A stretch of DNA of 64,000 bases from Nitrospira sp. UBA2082 (GCA_002331335.1 DCZO01000001.1:97384-161383), one strand, 5' to 3'; positions 1 to 8,416 are shown, counted from the first letter of the stretch. Notes: generated by a model from the letters alone, not told the origin. Translations and numbers: made by a program.

Positions 1-134
1 CCTCTCGCGGCGGCGATCCGCCCGGGTATATTGCCGACATCTCGCTGGCCTACGCGTGGGGGTGGCGGCCGAAAGTCGGCCGTCGGGAGGGTGTGCGCGA
101 GTATGCGGAATGGTTTAAGAGCGCAGGCCTGTGA
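1..134 (+). CDS. NAD-dependent epimerase/dehydratase, C-terminal fragment (cut by window start)
   Basis: Reading from base 3, 43 codons run without interruption to a TGA at 132-134. The residues include GGDPPGYIADIS followed by a W-rich stretch and EGVREYAEWF. This is the usual end of extended short-chain dehydrogenase/reductase sugar epimerases, where the last helices close over the sugar-nucleotide site. The Rossmann domain and catalytic YxxxK lie outside the window, so the substrate cannot be told. The stop overlaps the GTG start of the next gene (131), which indicates translational coupling inside the polysaccharide operon. The family call rests on the tail alone. Confidence 0.7.
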   Translation, partial: SRGGDPPGYIADISLAYAWGWRPKVGRREGVREYAEWFKSAGL

Positions 135-1303
135 TACGGGTTGGCCTTGTGGCGAATTTCTACGACGGGTGGTTGGGCGGAGTGAGCTATTTTCGCAATC
201 TGCTGACCGCGTTGTATGCCTTGCCGGATCGCCAAATCGAGGCGGTGATCTTTACTGCTACTCGAATGCAGGAGAAATATTTCGATGGATTTCCGGCTGT
301 CGAGATCGTTCGCAGCCGACTATTCGATCGGGGCACGCTGCCATGGTTGATGCGGAAGGTGTGGATCAAGAGCTTTTCTCGAGACTTCTTGTTGGAGCGG
401 CTGCTCACCCAACAGAAGATTTCCGTGTTGTCGCATTCGGGATGGCTGGGGAAAGGCGCATCGATTCCCACTATCGGGTGGATCCCCGATCTTCAGCATG
501 TCCATTTGCCCGACTGTTTTGACTCACACGAAAGCGGTCTGCGGAGTCGTGAATGTCGGCTGCACTGTCGGTACAGTTCAGCCGTCATCGTCAGCAGTTA
601 TGCCGCCCAATCCGATCTGCTTCAGCTTGAACCGGACTGCCGTTCCAAATCGCACGTCTTGCAGTTTGTCGCAAGGCCGGCCGATGATGACAGGACATTC
701 TGCTCCAGCCTGGAATTGGAGGAGAAGTATCGGTATTCCGGGCGATACTTTCTGCTTCCCAATCAGTTTTGGAAGCATAAGAACCACAAGGTGGTGCTGG
801 AAGCCTTGGGCCACCTTGTCCGTGAAAACAAGCAGGTGCTGGTGATTGCGACGGGAGACGCGACGGACTATAGAAATCCCGGGCATTTTGAGTCATTGAT
901 GAGGCGAGTTCAAGAGCTGGGAGTGGAAGCGAACTTCCGCTACCTCGGGCTTGTCCCATCGGCTGACCTTGCGGCTCTCATGCAAGACGCCCTGGCCATC
1001 ATCAATCCCTCCCTGTTCGAGGGGTGGAGCACAACGGTCGAAGAGGCCAAAGTGCTGGGTCAGCGCCTGATTTTGTCTGATATTCCGGTGCATCGAGAAC
1101 AAGCCCCGATGTACGCGACCTATTTTCCGCCGAACGATGCCAAGGCGTTGGCAGATATTCTTTGGACTGTCTGGAGAGAGCCGGCCCCGGATGTGGAGGA
1201 AAGAAGGACGCAAGCACGTCGCGCGACGGGTCACCGTCGGATTCAGTTTGCACAGCAATACCAGAATATTGTGTTAGGCCTGGTCCGCCCCCGGTCATCA
1301 TGA
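131..1303 (+). CDS. Glycosyltransferase family 4 (GT-B fold)
   Basis: A 390-residue protein starting at GTG 131, which overlaps the previous stop. The C-terminal half carries the GT4 hallmarks: a donor-domain opening near residue 208 (LLPNQFWKHKNHKVVLEAL) and INPSLFEGWSTTVEEAKVLG near residue 293, containing the EX7E pair that binds the nucleotide-sugar phosphate. The N-terminal acceptor domain has a Gly-rich loop (FYDGWLGGVSYF). Such enzymes transfer a sugar from a nucleotide donor to a lipid-linked glycan at the inner face of the membrane. The sugar and linkage cannot be predicted. The stop overlaps the next start (ATGA at 1300-1303). Confidence 0.88.
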   Translation: MIRVGLVANFYDGWLGGVSYFRNLLTALYALPDRQIEAVIFTATRMQEKYFDGFPAVEIVRSRLFDRGTLPWLMRKVWIKSFSRDFLLERLLTQQKISVLSHSGWLGKGASIPTIGWIPDLQHVHLPDCFDSHESGLRSRECRLHCRYSSAVIVSSYAAQSDLLQLEPDCRSKSHVLQFVARPADDDRTFCSSLELEEKYRYSGRYFLLPNQFWKHKNHKVVLEALGHLVRENKQVLVIATGDATDYRNPGHFESLMRRVQELGVEANFRYLGLVPSADLAALMQDALAIINPSLFEGWSTTVEEAKVLGQRLILSDIPVHREQAPMYATYFPPNDAKALADILWTVWREPAPDVEERRTQARRATGHRRIQFAQQYQNIVLGLVRPRSS

Positions 1304-2148
1304 GCCATGGGGATCCGGTCATTTCGATCGTCGTGGCCGTGTTCAACGGCGCGCCAACCTTGCAGCGCTGTATCGACAGTGTTGCAAGGCAAACGTATCC
1401 GCATAAGGAACTTGTCGTCATCGACGGCGGGTCGAATGATGGCACCGTCGACGTCCTCAAGGCCAATCAGCAGACGATTGCGTATTGGGTGTCTGAGCCT
1501 GATCGGGGAATCTATCAGGCCTGGAACAAGGCTCTCGCGCAGACCCATGGCGACTGGGTCTGTTTTCTGGGGGCGGACGATTATTTGTGGGAAGCCCGCG
1601 TCCTGGAGCGGATGGCGCCACACCTTGCCAGCGCGTTGCCCGCCACGCGTGTCGTGTATGGGCAAGTTGCGTTGGTGAATGAATCGGGCACAGTATTGAG
1701 CAGCTTCGGTAAGCCTTGGCCGGAGTTGCGGCCCGCGTTTCTGAGGGGAGATGCCCTCAATATTCATCAGGCGATGTTTCACCATCGGAGCCTGTTCGAA
1801 AACCGAGGGACGTTTGACGAGTCCTTCCGTATCGCCGGTGATTATGACCTCCTGCTTCGTGAGTTGCGGGAGGGCCGGGCGGAATTCGTCCCATGTCTGG
1901 TGGCCGGGATGCAACATGGCGGTGTCAGTTCGAACCCTGCCAGCAAGATGACCACGATACGAGAGATCATGCGGGCCATGCAGCGTAATGGCCTCACGCC
2001 TCCAGCCGGCTTACGCGTCGCCTGGCTCAGAGCGGTCGCTCATGCGTGGTTGTATCGTGTCGCCGGTGGTCATGTGAGCGGCGCCGTCGCGGACGGCTAT
2101 CGATCTCTGACCGGGAAAAGCCGGTTGTGGACCTCGACGGGGAAATAA
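1300..2148 (+). CDS. Glycosyltransferase family 2 (WcaA-like)
   Basis: The ATG at 1300 overlaps the upstream stop by four bases, so it is preferred over in-frame starts inside the previous gene. It gives 282 residues. The GT-A N-terminus ISIVVAVFNGAPTLQRCIDS is followed by DGGSNDGT and the metal-binding region CFLGADDYLW near residue 90. A later FRIAGDYDLLLRELREG fits the acceptor side of WcaA-type enzymes from colanic acid or O-antigen loci. It probably adds one sugar of the repeat unit. Substrate unknown. Confidence 0.87.
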   Translation: MSHGDPVISIVVAVFNGAPTLQRCIDSVARQTYPHKELVVIDGGSNDGTVDVLKANQQTIAYWVSEPDRGIYQAWNKALAQTHGDWVCFLGADDYLWEARVLERMAPHLASALPATRVVYGQVALVNESGTVLSSFGKPWPELRPAFLRGDALNIHQAMFHHRSLFENRGTFDESFRIAGDYDLLLRELREGRAEFVPCLVAGMQHGGVSSNPASKMTTIREIMRAMQRNGLTPPAGLRVAWLRAVAHAWLYRVAGGHVSGAVADGYRSLTGKSRLWTSTGK

Positions 2149-2183
2149 CGAGCCGGTCATCAACCGCTTGCCTCACTCGTTCC

Positions 2184-3224
2184 ATGAAAATCGCGATGGT
2201 TACGGGGTCTTATCCGCCGAATGTGTGCGGCGCAGGGGACTACACGGAACGGCTGGTCACGTCGCTTCAGCAGCGCGGCGTTTCCGTCGAAGTCATTACG
2301 GGCGGCGGGTGGGGCCTGCGCGATGCGCCTGCCGTCTTGAAACGGATCAATGCCTGTGGCGCGGATATCACACATCTGCAATATCCGACGGTCGGATATG
2401 GACGACGGCTTGGACCTCAACTGATCGCGCTGCTTCAGCGAGGCATTGTGACGATCCACGAAGCCAGTCAAACCCATATCTTACGCCGGCTGTCCCTGTT
2501 CCCGCTGTTCTGGAGCCGACACCTGGTGTTTACGAACTCCTTCGAACAGGCCTATGTCGGCGGGCTCGCGCCGTGGGTACGGGCCCGTTCGAGTGTGATT
2601 CCTATCGGGAGCAATGTGTCTGTTGGCCGGGCGGACGGGGAGCGACGGCTTGATGAGATCCTCTACTTCGGTCTCATCAGGCCGGCCAAGGGATTGGAAC
2701 AGGTGTTGGATCTCGCCGGCCTTCTCAAATCGCGCGCGCCGGGCGTCACGGTTCGAATTGTTGGAATGGCTCTCACGGAACATGCGGGGTATCTCGATGC
2801 GCTTCGACGAAAAAGCACGGATCTTCCCATCGTATGGAATCTCGGTTTGTCCGATGATGAGGCCGCGCAGGTGCTGGCAAGGGCGGCCATCGCCTATGCG
2901 CCGTTTCCCGATGGCGCCTCGGAGCGACGAGGCTCCTTGCTCGCCGTGCTGTCCAACGGAGTCGCGACGGTGACGACGCGGGGAGCACAGACCCCATCCA
3001 TGCTCGAAGAGGCCGTCGAGTTTGCGGCATCCCCGATCGAAGCCATGTCGAGTCTTGACGCGTTGCGCCATGACAGCGTGCGCCGGGAGCGTCTTTCCGA
3101 GCACGGTATGCGCTATGCGGCTCGGTTCTCGTGGCCTGACATCGCAGACCGGCATATTCGGGTGTATCAATCGGTGCTCAGGCATCGGCATGAGAGCCCG
3201 CTATCCGGCCCCATCGCTCCCTGA
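2184..3224 (+). CDS. Glycosyltransferase family 4
   Basis: The open frame extends upstream, but the ATG at 2184 gives the typical GT-B start MKIAMVTGSYPPNVCGAGDY, with the GAGDYT loop that binds the acceptor. The product has 346 residues. The donor domain begins with ILYFGLIRPAKGLEQVLDLA, and PFPDGASERRGSLLAVLSNG replaces the usual EX7E region, a variant also seen in other GT4 enzymes. It lies 35 bases after the previous gene and belongs to the same glycan operon. Sugar specificity cannot be assigned. Confidence 0.82.
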   Translation: MKIAMVTGSYPPNVCGAGDYTERLVTSLQQRGVSVEVITGGGWGLRDAPAVLKRINACGADITHLQYPTVGYGRRLGPQLIALLQRGIVTIHEASQTHILRRLSLFPLFWSRHLVFTNSFEQAYVGGLAPWVRARSSVIPIGSNVSVGRADGERRLDEILYFGLIRPAKGLEQVLDLAGLLKSRAPGVTVRIVGMALTEHAGYLDALRRKSTDLPIVWNLGLSDDEAAQVLARAAIAYAPFPDGASERRGSLLAVLSNGVATVTTRGAQTPSMLEEAVEFAASPIEAMSSLDALRHDSVRRERLSEHGMRYAARFSWPDIADRHIRVYQSVLRHRHESPLSGPIAP

Positions 3225-3271
3225 ATCCTAAGCCGTGTACTCATCGGCTCAGGGGTACACCGAGGAGAAAC

Positions 3272-3898
3272 ATGCTGATCTCGCGCAAACACAATTTCCT
3301 CTTTGTACACATCTATAAGACTGCGGGAACCAGTATCACGAGCGCGCTGATGCCCTTTGCCGCAAATAGATGGCATTGGATGGCGCATCGCGTGTTGAGG
3401 AAGCTCAATCTTCCAACCTATTTCCCCCCGAGCCCGGAAGCGTACAAACATTTCCCGGCACCGGAGATTATTAAGCTGATGGGAAGAGAGACGTTCGATT
3501 CCTACTTCTCTTTTGCCATTGTCCGCAATCCATGGGATTGGCAGGTGTCGCTCTACAAATTTGTGCTGAAAGACCCCTCTAACCGGCATCACAGTCTGGT
3601 CAAAGCGTTAGGGAGCTTCGATGCGTACATCAAGTGGCGGTGCGAAAAAGAAGCCAGACTTCAGAAAGATTTCATCTATTCAAGCGATAACGAGTTGCTT
3701 GTCGATTTCGTAGGGCGCTTTGAGCAGCTCGATGCCGACTTTCAAGCGATATGCGCTCGTATCGGTATTTCGGCATCGTTGCCTAAACTGAATGTTTCCC
3801 ATGAACGTCCGTATCAGCAGTATTACACCGACGAGACCAGAGAGCTTGTGAGGCGAACATTTGCTCCCGATATCACACTGTTCGGCTATGACTTCTGA
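3272..3898 (+). CDS. Sulfotransferase family 2-like protein
   Basis: A 208-residue cytosolic protein. Near the N-terminus FLFVHIYKTAGTSITSAL is the 5'-phosphosulfate-binding loop of PAPS-dependent sulfotransferases (K-T-x-G-T-S). FAIVRNPWDWQVSLYKF near residue 80 is the 3'-phosphate-binding segment with its conserved RNPWD. Length and motif order fit the Sulfotransfer_2 family, which modifies carbohydrates. A GAGGAG-like ribosome site (cgaggagaa) precedes the ATG. Between glycosyltransferases, the simplest inference is that a sugar of the surface polysaccharide is sulfated. Confidence 0.82.
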   Translation: MLISRKHNFLFVHIYKTAGTSITSALMPFAANRWHWMAHRVLRKLNLPTYFPPSPEAYKHFPAPEIIKLMGRETFDSYFSFAIVRNPWDWQVSLYKFVLKDPSNRHHSLVKALGSFDAYIKWRCEKEARLQKDFIYSSDNELLVDFVGRFEQLDADFQAICARIGISASLPKLNVSHERPYQQYYTDETRELVRRTFAPDITLFGYDF

Positions 3899-4014
3899 GC
3901 CCCATGCGGGGGAAGATTTTCATCTATGGCGGAAAGAGCGCGAGCGCGGCCTAGCTTGCCGCACGGCTCCGTCATTGCGGGCAAGGTCTTATTGATCATC
4001 CGGGTTTCGGGTGT

Positions 4015-4797
4015 ATGAGTCGGCCGAGCATTGTCGTGTCAGTGGTCAGCCATCGCCAGGGGGATCTGGTGCGGGATCTGTTGGCGGACATGGTCGCACG
4101 ATGCAAAGCGGACATCCGTCTCGTGCTCACCTTGAATGTTCCGGAGGAGCTTCCGTTCAGCATCAACGAGTATGCGTTTCCGATCGAGATCATTCGCAAT
4201 GAACGGCCCAAAGGGTTTGGTGCCAATCATAATCAGGCGTTTCGGCGTATCTCCAGCGAGCTGTTTTGCGTGGTGAATCCCGACATTCGGTTGAACGACG
4301 ATCCGTTCGGTGCGCTGGTGCGTTGTCTTGTGGAGACCGGCGCTTCGCTGGCCGCTCCTGTGGTGGTCAACCCGCAAGGCGGCATCGAAGATAGTGTCCG
4401 GCGGTTTCCGACGCCGTTCCGGATCGCAGGAAAGGCAATTGGGCTGGGGCGGAATAGCGATTACGCTGTGTCGTCTCGACCGTTCAGTCCGGATTGGGTA
4501 GCCGGGATGTTTATGCTCTTTCAATCTGCGGCATTTCAGGAACTCGGCGGATTCGATGAACGGTTTTTTCTCTATTATGAGGACGTTGATATTTGCGCGC
4601 GGCTTCGTCTTTCCGGTCGCGATATTGTGGCCTGTCCGTGGGTCCGTGTGATTCATGCTGCCCGCCGTGAGAGTCATCGCAATCTTCAATATCTGACCTG
4701 GCATTTGACAAGCATATCCCGGTTTTTCTGCTCCCTTGTGTTTGTCAGGCTGGCGATCCAAGGTCTGCTGGCGCGGCGTGGGGGGGAGGACAACTGA
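4015..4797 (+). CDS. Glycosyltransferase family 2, rhamnosyltransferase-like
   Basis: 260 residues. The N-terminal GT-A domain has SIVVSVVSHRQGDLVRDLL, then NERPKGFGANHNQAF, the donor site typical of WbbL/RfbF-type GT2, and CVVNPDIRLNDD as the metal-binding DxD-like region. WVAGMFMLFQSAAF, GGFDERFFLYYEDVDIC and HAARRESHRN follow in the order seen in rhamnosyl- and galactofuranosyltransferases. Rhamnose is plausible because rmlD lies downstream, but that is inference. A 116-base gap without a gene precedes it; the only structure there is a weak hairpin. Confidence 0.84.
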   Translation: MSRPSIVVSVVSHRQGDLVRDLLADMVARCKADIRLVLTLNVPEELPFSINEYAFPIEIIRNERPKGFGANHNQAFRRISSELFCVVNPDIRLNDDPFGALVRCLVETGASLAAPVVVNPQGGIEDSVRRFPTPFRIAGKAIGLGRNSDYAVSSRPFSPDWVAGMFMLFQSAAFQELGGFDERFFLYYEDVDICARLRLSGRDIVACPWVRVIHAARRESHRNLQYLTWHLTSISRFFCSLVFVRLAIQGLLARRGGEDN

Positions 4798-4844
4798 GTC
4801 ATGATAGAGCAACGTCTCCATATTCGCGAGTGACGTGACGGACC

Positions 4845-5070
4845 GTGGTCGACCGGATCTTAGTAACAGGGGTAAACGGATTCGTGGGATCGGCGCTCTG
4901 CCGGCGATTGCGCGACACGGGGATGTGTGTGTGGGGAGGGGGTGCTAGATCACGCGCAGCTAGTGCAGGGGATGCCGCTGAAAACCATGATGCTGATTAG
5001 GCGGTGCTGCACGATCAGTCGATAGAGGTGGAGATCCAGCAGACGGCTCAAGGTGAAGACGGGCGGCTCA
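4845..5070 (+). pseudogene. Decayed 5' fragment of an NAD-dependent epimerase gene
   Basis: Reading from GTG 4845, the frame gives RILVTGVNGFVGSALCRRLR, clearly related to the start of the intact epimerase at 6373 (VMLVTGANGFIGSALCRRLR). Similarity resumes after a diverged stretch: VLHDQSIEVEIQQ here matches VLHDHSTDTETQQ there. The conserved Trp of DWVVLHD is replaced by an in-frame TAG at 4998-5000, and similarity ends where the palindrome before the ATPase gene begins. Many differences are silent, so this was probably once a working paralogue rather than a recent copy. It accounts for most of the 326 bases between 4798 and 5123. Confidence 0.78.
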
Positions 5071-5102
5071 TGCAGATTGTCAATATAATTGACAATCTGC
5101 AT
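5070..5102. promoter_or_regulatory. Perfect 15-bp palindrome before the DUF4143 ATPase gene
   Basis: Two perfect arms, ATGCAGATTGTCAAT (5070-5084) and its reverse complement (5088-5102), flank a 3-base ATA spacer, 21 bases before the ATPase start. The right arm contains TTGACA (5089-5094). With a 17-base spacer this would put a weak -10 (TAGTCT, 5112-5117) a few bases before the ATG, giving a nearly leaderless message. No Shine-Dalgarno sequence is visible. It could be an operator for self-control, a transcription stop for upstream readthrough, or an insertion target. The palindrome is certain; the role is inference. Confidence 0.6.
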
Positions 5103-5123
5103 AGCATTGATTAGTCTCCTATT

Positions 5124-6311
5124 ATGATTCCCAGAGAAGTGGAGGCGCCGCTCCGGAGACTTTTGCGAGGGTTTCCTGTCGTGACGGTCACCGGACCGCG
5201 CCAATCAGGCAAAACGACCCTGGCCAAGGCTGTCTTTGTCGAGAAGCCCTATCTTTCCTTGGAAGATCCGGATGTGCGCCGGATGGCGCTGGATGACGCG
5301 CGCGCGTTTTTGGAGCGCCTGCCAAATGGGGCGGTGCTCGATGAGGTGCAGCGCGCGCCGGAACTGTTCTCCTACCTACAGACGCGGGTTGATGCGGATG
5401 GCCGCATGGGGTTGTTTGTACTGACGGGATCGCAGCATTTTGGCCTAATGTCCAAGGTGACGCAGTCGTTGGCCGGTCGAACCGCGTTCCTCGAGTTGCT
5501 GCCGTTTTCCGTGGACGAAGTGGAACGGGCCGGCGCCGGCCTGTCAGACCTTGATGCGATGCTGTTCACCGGCGGGTATCCGGCCTTGTACGACAGGCGC
5601 CTGTCGCCTCGAGAATGGTTTCCCGCCTATGTGACGGCATATGTAGAGCGTGATGTCCGCCAACTGCTCAAGGTGCAGGAGCTGGAGACGTTTCAGCGGT
5701 TCGTACGTCTCTGCGCCGGCCGCAGCGGGCAGATTATGAATCTCTCCGCGCTGGCCACCGACTGCGGGATTACCCACAACACGGCCAGAGCCTGGGTTTC
5801 GGTTCTGGAGGCGAGCTACATTCTGTTTCAGCTGCGCCCGCATCATGCGAACTTCAGCAAACGCCTGGTCAAGTCACCCAAGCTTTATTTCTACGATACG
5901 GGTCTGCTGTGCTGGTTGCTGGGGATTCAAGAGGCGGCCCAGTTGGCCACCCACCCCCTGCGTGGACATATCTTTGAAACTTTTGTCGTGTCCGAGTTGA
6001 TCAAGACCCGTCTCAACCGGGGAGAGCAGGCGGCGTTCCATTTCTGGCGGGACAGCAACGGCAACGAGGTGGATGTCATTGTCGATAACGGGATGAAGCT
6101 GATGCCGATCGAGATCAAGTCGGGGAAGACCCTCAATCGGGACTTTTTTACGGGCCTGGAACGTTGGATGGCTCTGGCAGGCGATCGAGTCGCATCACCG
6201 GTGCTGGTGTACGGCGGTCCCGACAATCATGTGCACAAGGGGATCAATGTCTTTGCCTGGAAGGCAGCGGGAAAGGCGCTGCGTTCTTCGAGGACCTCAA
6301 CCAGGCATTGA
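5124..6311 (+). CDS. AAA family ATPase with DUF4143 (PD-(D/E)XK-like) domain
   Basis: 395 residues. An N-terminal P-loop, VTVTGPRQSGKTTL (residues ~20-33), is followed by a Walker B-like AVLDEVQRAPELF and the sensor GSQHFGLM. A central winged-helix-like part (TDCGITHNTARAWVSVLE) leads to the C-terminal DUF4143 region with NGNEVDVIV and MPIEIKSGKT, the D...ExK pattern of the PD-(D/E)XK nuclease fold. The family is common, often transferred, and its role is not settled. It breaks the polysaccharide operon, follows a truncated epimerase gene and carries its own palindromic upstream site, all of which point to insertion by transfer. Confidence 0.88.
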   Translation: MIPREVEAPLRRLLRGFPVVTVTGPRQSGKTTLAKAVFVEKPYLSLEDPDVRRMALDDARAFLERLPNGAVLDEVQRAPELFSYLQTRVDADGRMGLFVLTGSQHFGLMSKVTQSLAGRTAFLELLPFSVDEVERAGAGLSDLDAMLFTGGYPALYDRRLSPREWFPAYVTAYVERDVRQLLKVQELETFQRFVRLCAGRSGQIMNLSALATDCGITHNTARAWVSVLEASYILFQLRPHHANFSKRLVKSPKLYFYDTGLLCWLLGIQEAAQLATHPLRGHIFETFVVSELIKTRLNRGEQAAFHFWRDSNGNEVDVIVDNGMKLMPIEIKSGKTLNRDFFTGLERWMALAGDRVASPVLVYGGPDNHVHKGINVFAWKAAGKALRSSRTSTRH

Positions 6312-6372
6312 AGGGACGGTCACGTGCCGCAAGCGACGTGCGTGGCATGCCTGGGTATTAGCGCGATAAGCG

Positions 6373-7365
6373 ATGGCCGATGTGATGCTGGTCACAGGGG
6401 CGAATGGGTTCATCGGGTCGGCATTGTGCCGTCGGTTGCGCACTGCGGGAGGGAGTGTGCGGGGAGGGGTGCGGGATCGGTCGAACATTCCGAGGGACGG
6501 TGGTTCTGAGGCCAGCGGTTTCGACTGGGTGGTGTTACATGATCACTCAACGGACACAGAGACGCAGCAGGCACTGGACGGGGTCCAGATGGTCATTCAT
6601 CTCGCGGCGCGGGTCCATATTATGGAGGATCGAGCCGGTGATCCGCTCGGCGAGTTTCGCAGAATCAATTCGGATTGGACCGAGCGACTCGCGCGGGCTG
6701 CGGCGCGACAGGGAGTTCGCCGATTCGTCTATCTGAGCTCGATCAAAGTGAATGGCGAGGAAAGCACCGTGCCGTTTACAGAAGCGGATGCGCCGAATCC
6801 GCAGGACCCGTATGGGATTTCCAAATGGGAGGCGGAGCAGGCGTTGGAGGCAGTTTCGTCTGAGACGGGGTTGGAGACGGTCGTCGTTCGGTCTCCGTTG
6901 GTGTATGGACCAGGCGTGGGAGGCAATTTTCTACAACTGCTAAATGTCCTGCGTCGTGGAATTCCGTTGCCGCTTGCTCTTGTGGAAAACCGCCGCAGCC
7001 TGATTTGTCGGGCGAATTTGGTTGATGCCATCATCCGCTGCGCGCAAGATACGCGGGCGGCGGGCCGGACCTATTTGGTCAGCGATGGAGAGGATCTGTC
7101 TACTCCGGAGTTGATTCGGCGGCTTGCGAAGGCCCTGGGAGTCAGTGCGCGCCTCTGGAATTTTCCCCTGCCGCTGCTCCGCTTGATAGGGCAGGTTCTC
7201 GGGAAATCAATGGTGATTGACCGGCTGCTCGGGTCGCTGCAAATTGATTCATCCAGGATCAGGCGGGAATTGGATTGGCATCCCCCTTGTTCCGTCGATG
7301 ACGGTTTAGCCGAAACGGCGGCCTGGTTTAGCGGGGTCAGGGTGCGGCTTTCGCAGGCAGCATGA
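6373..7365 (+). CDS. NAD-dependent epimerase / 4-ketoreductase (WbpV-like)
   Basis: 330 residues. The Rossmann motif VTGANGFIGSALCRR opens the protein, HLAARVHIMED follows, and the catalytic Ser and YGISKWEAEQAL (YxxxK) lie near residue 138. Length and wording resemble the WbpV/WreQ-type branch of UDP-sugar epimerases. Known members reduce UDP-4-keto-QuiNAc to UDP-QuiNAc. The WbpL-like transferase starts 40 bases downstream and a WbpM-type dehydratase lies further down the cluster, which supports that role. A plain UDP-glucose 4-epimerase-like activity is the alternative. Confidence 0.8.
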   Translation: MADVMLVTGANGFIGSALCRRLRTAGGSVRGGVRDRSNIPRDGGSEASGFDWVVLHDHSTDTETQQALDGVQMVIHLAARVHIMEDRAGDPLGEFRRINSDWTERLARAAARQGVRRFVYLSSIKVNGEESTVPFTEADAPNPQDPYGISKWEAEQALEAVSSETGLETVVVRSPLVYGPGVGGNFLQLLNVLRRGIPLPLALVENRRSLICRANLVDAIIRCAQDTRAAGRTYLVSDGEDLSTPELIRRLAKALGVSARLWNFPLPLLRLIGQVLGKSMVIDRLLGSLQIDSSRIRRELDWHPPCSVDDGLAETAAWFSGVRVRLSQAA

Positions 7366-7405
7366 CAGCCGGACGCGCGTTGATGATGCGGCGTGGGCAG
7401 CGAAG

Positions 7406-8413
7406 ATGACCGGATCACTTCCGGCCTACGCAATCGGCGCGCCGGTCGTCTCCTTTGCCGTGGCGTGGGTGACGGTTTCCGTGTTGCTGCGGACGTTCGC
7501 CGGCCGCATGCTTGACCACCCCAACGAACGCTCCCTTCATCAGCAGCCTGTGCCGAGGACCGGGGGAATCGGCGTTGCGACCGGTATTGCGGTGAGCGTG
7601 CCGTTGGTGTCACCGATCGAATGGTGGCCGCTGTGGCTGGGGGCCGCGCTGCTTGTGGGCGTCTCTTTCGTCGAAGATCTTGCCGGGCTTTCCATCATCG
7701 GGCGGCTGGCCGCCCATTTTCTCGCCGCGGGCGCGTTGGCCGCCGGTCTGCTGGCTCAAGGCCTTGAATGGGGATGGGCTGCGGTGGTGATTCTGCCGGT
7801 CGTGTGGATGATCAATCTCTACAACTTCATGGACGGCATGGATGGCTTGGCCGGCGGGATGGCGGTCTTTGGATTCGGATTTCTGGCGGTGCTGTCCTGG
7901 GTCGGAGATCATCAGCCGCTGATGCTCGTCAGCGCCTCAATTGCCGCGGCCGCCGCCGCGTTTGTGCTCTTCAACTTTCATCCGGCCCGCATTTTTCTGG
8001 GCGATGCCGGCTCGACGACATTGGGGTTTCTTGCGGCGGGACTTGGCCTGACCGGTTGGCACTACGGGGTGTGGTCGCTCTGGGTCCCGCTGCTTGTGTT
8101 TTCGCCTTTCATCGTCGATGCGTCGGTGACCTTGGCACGGCGGCTCATGCGCGGAGAGAAATTCTGGCAAGCCCACCGCTCGCACTACTATCAGCGGTTG
8201 GTGCTCAGTGGGTGGGGTCATCGGAAAACCGCTTCCGCGGCGTATGGCTTGATGATTATCTGCGGACTTTTCGCGCTGACGTTTCAATCGGCCTCCGATG
8301 GTCTTCGTCTCGTCATCTTAGCAGGGGCAGGGGCGGTATTCGTGGTGGTGGGTTGGGTGGTTATGGTGGTCGAACAAAAGGCCGTCGGCCGTGACGCCCT
8401 GATCGGACCATGA
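7406..8413 (+). CDS. Undecaprenyl-phosphate sugar-1-phosphate transferase (MraY/WecA/WbpL family)
   Basis: 335 residues with about ten hydrophobic segments. The family motifs occur in order: LDHPNERSLHQQPVPRTGG near residue 38, NLYNFMDGMDGLAGG (catalytic Asp pair) near 137, RIFLGDAGSTTLGF near 196 and HRSHYYQRLVLSG near 257. Such enzymes move a HexNAc-1-phosphate from a UDP-sugar to undecaprenyl phosphate at the cytoplasmic face of the inner membrane and so start O-antigen or capsule units. Placement beside the WbpV-like reductase favours UDP-QuiNAc as donor; UDP-GlcNAc is possible. Confidence 0.9.
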   Translation: MTGSLPAYAIGAPVVSFAVAWVTVSVLLRTFAGRMLDHPNERSLHQQPVPRTGGIGVATGIAVSVPLVSPIEWWPLWLGAALLVGVSFVEDLAGLSIIGRLAAHFLAAGALAAGLLAQGLEWGWAAVVILPVVWMINLYNFMDGMDGLAGGMAVFGFGFLAVLSWVGDHQPLMLVSASIAAAAAAFVLFNFHPARIFLGDAGSTTLGFLAAGLGLTGWHYGVWSLWVPLLVFSPFIVDASVTLARRLMRGEKFWQAHRSHYYQRLVLSGWGHRKTASAAYGLMIICGLFALTFQSASDGLRLVILAGAGAVFVVVGWVVMVVEQKAVGRDALIGP

Positions 8414-8416
8414 ACC

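Noticed and set aside
3935..3990. Hairpin CTTGCCGCA...TGCGGGCAAG between the sulfotransferase and the next glycosyltransferase
   Set aside because: It has one bulge, no U-run, and only a weak resemblance to the ends of family A elements, so I do not call it a terminator or a fourth copy.
4039..4821. 260-codon - strand frame opposite the GT2 gene at 4015
   Set aside because: Antisense to a clear glycosyltransferase; no domain seen.
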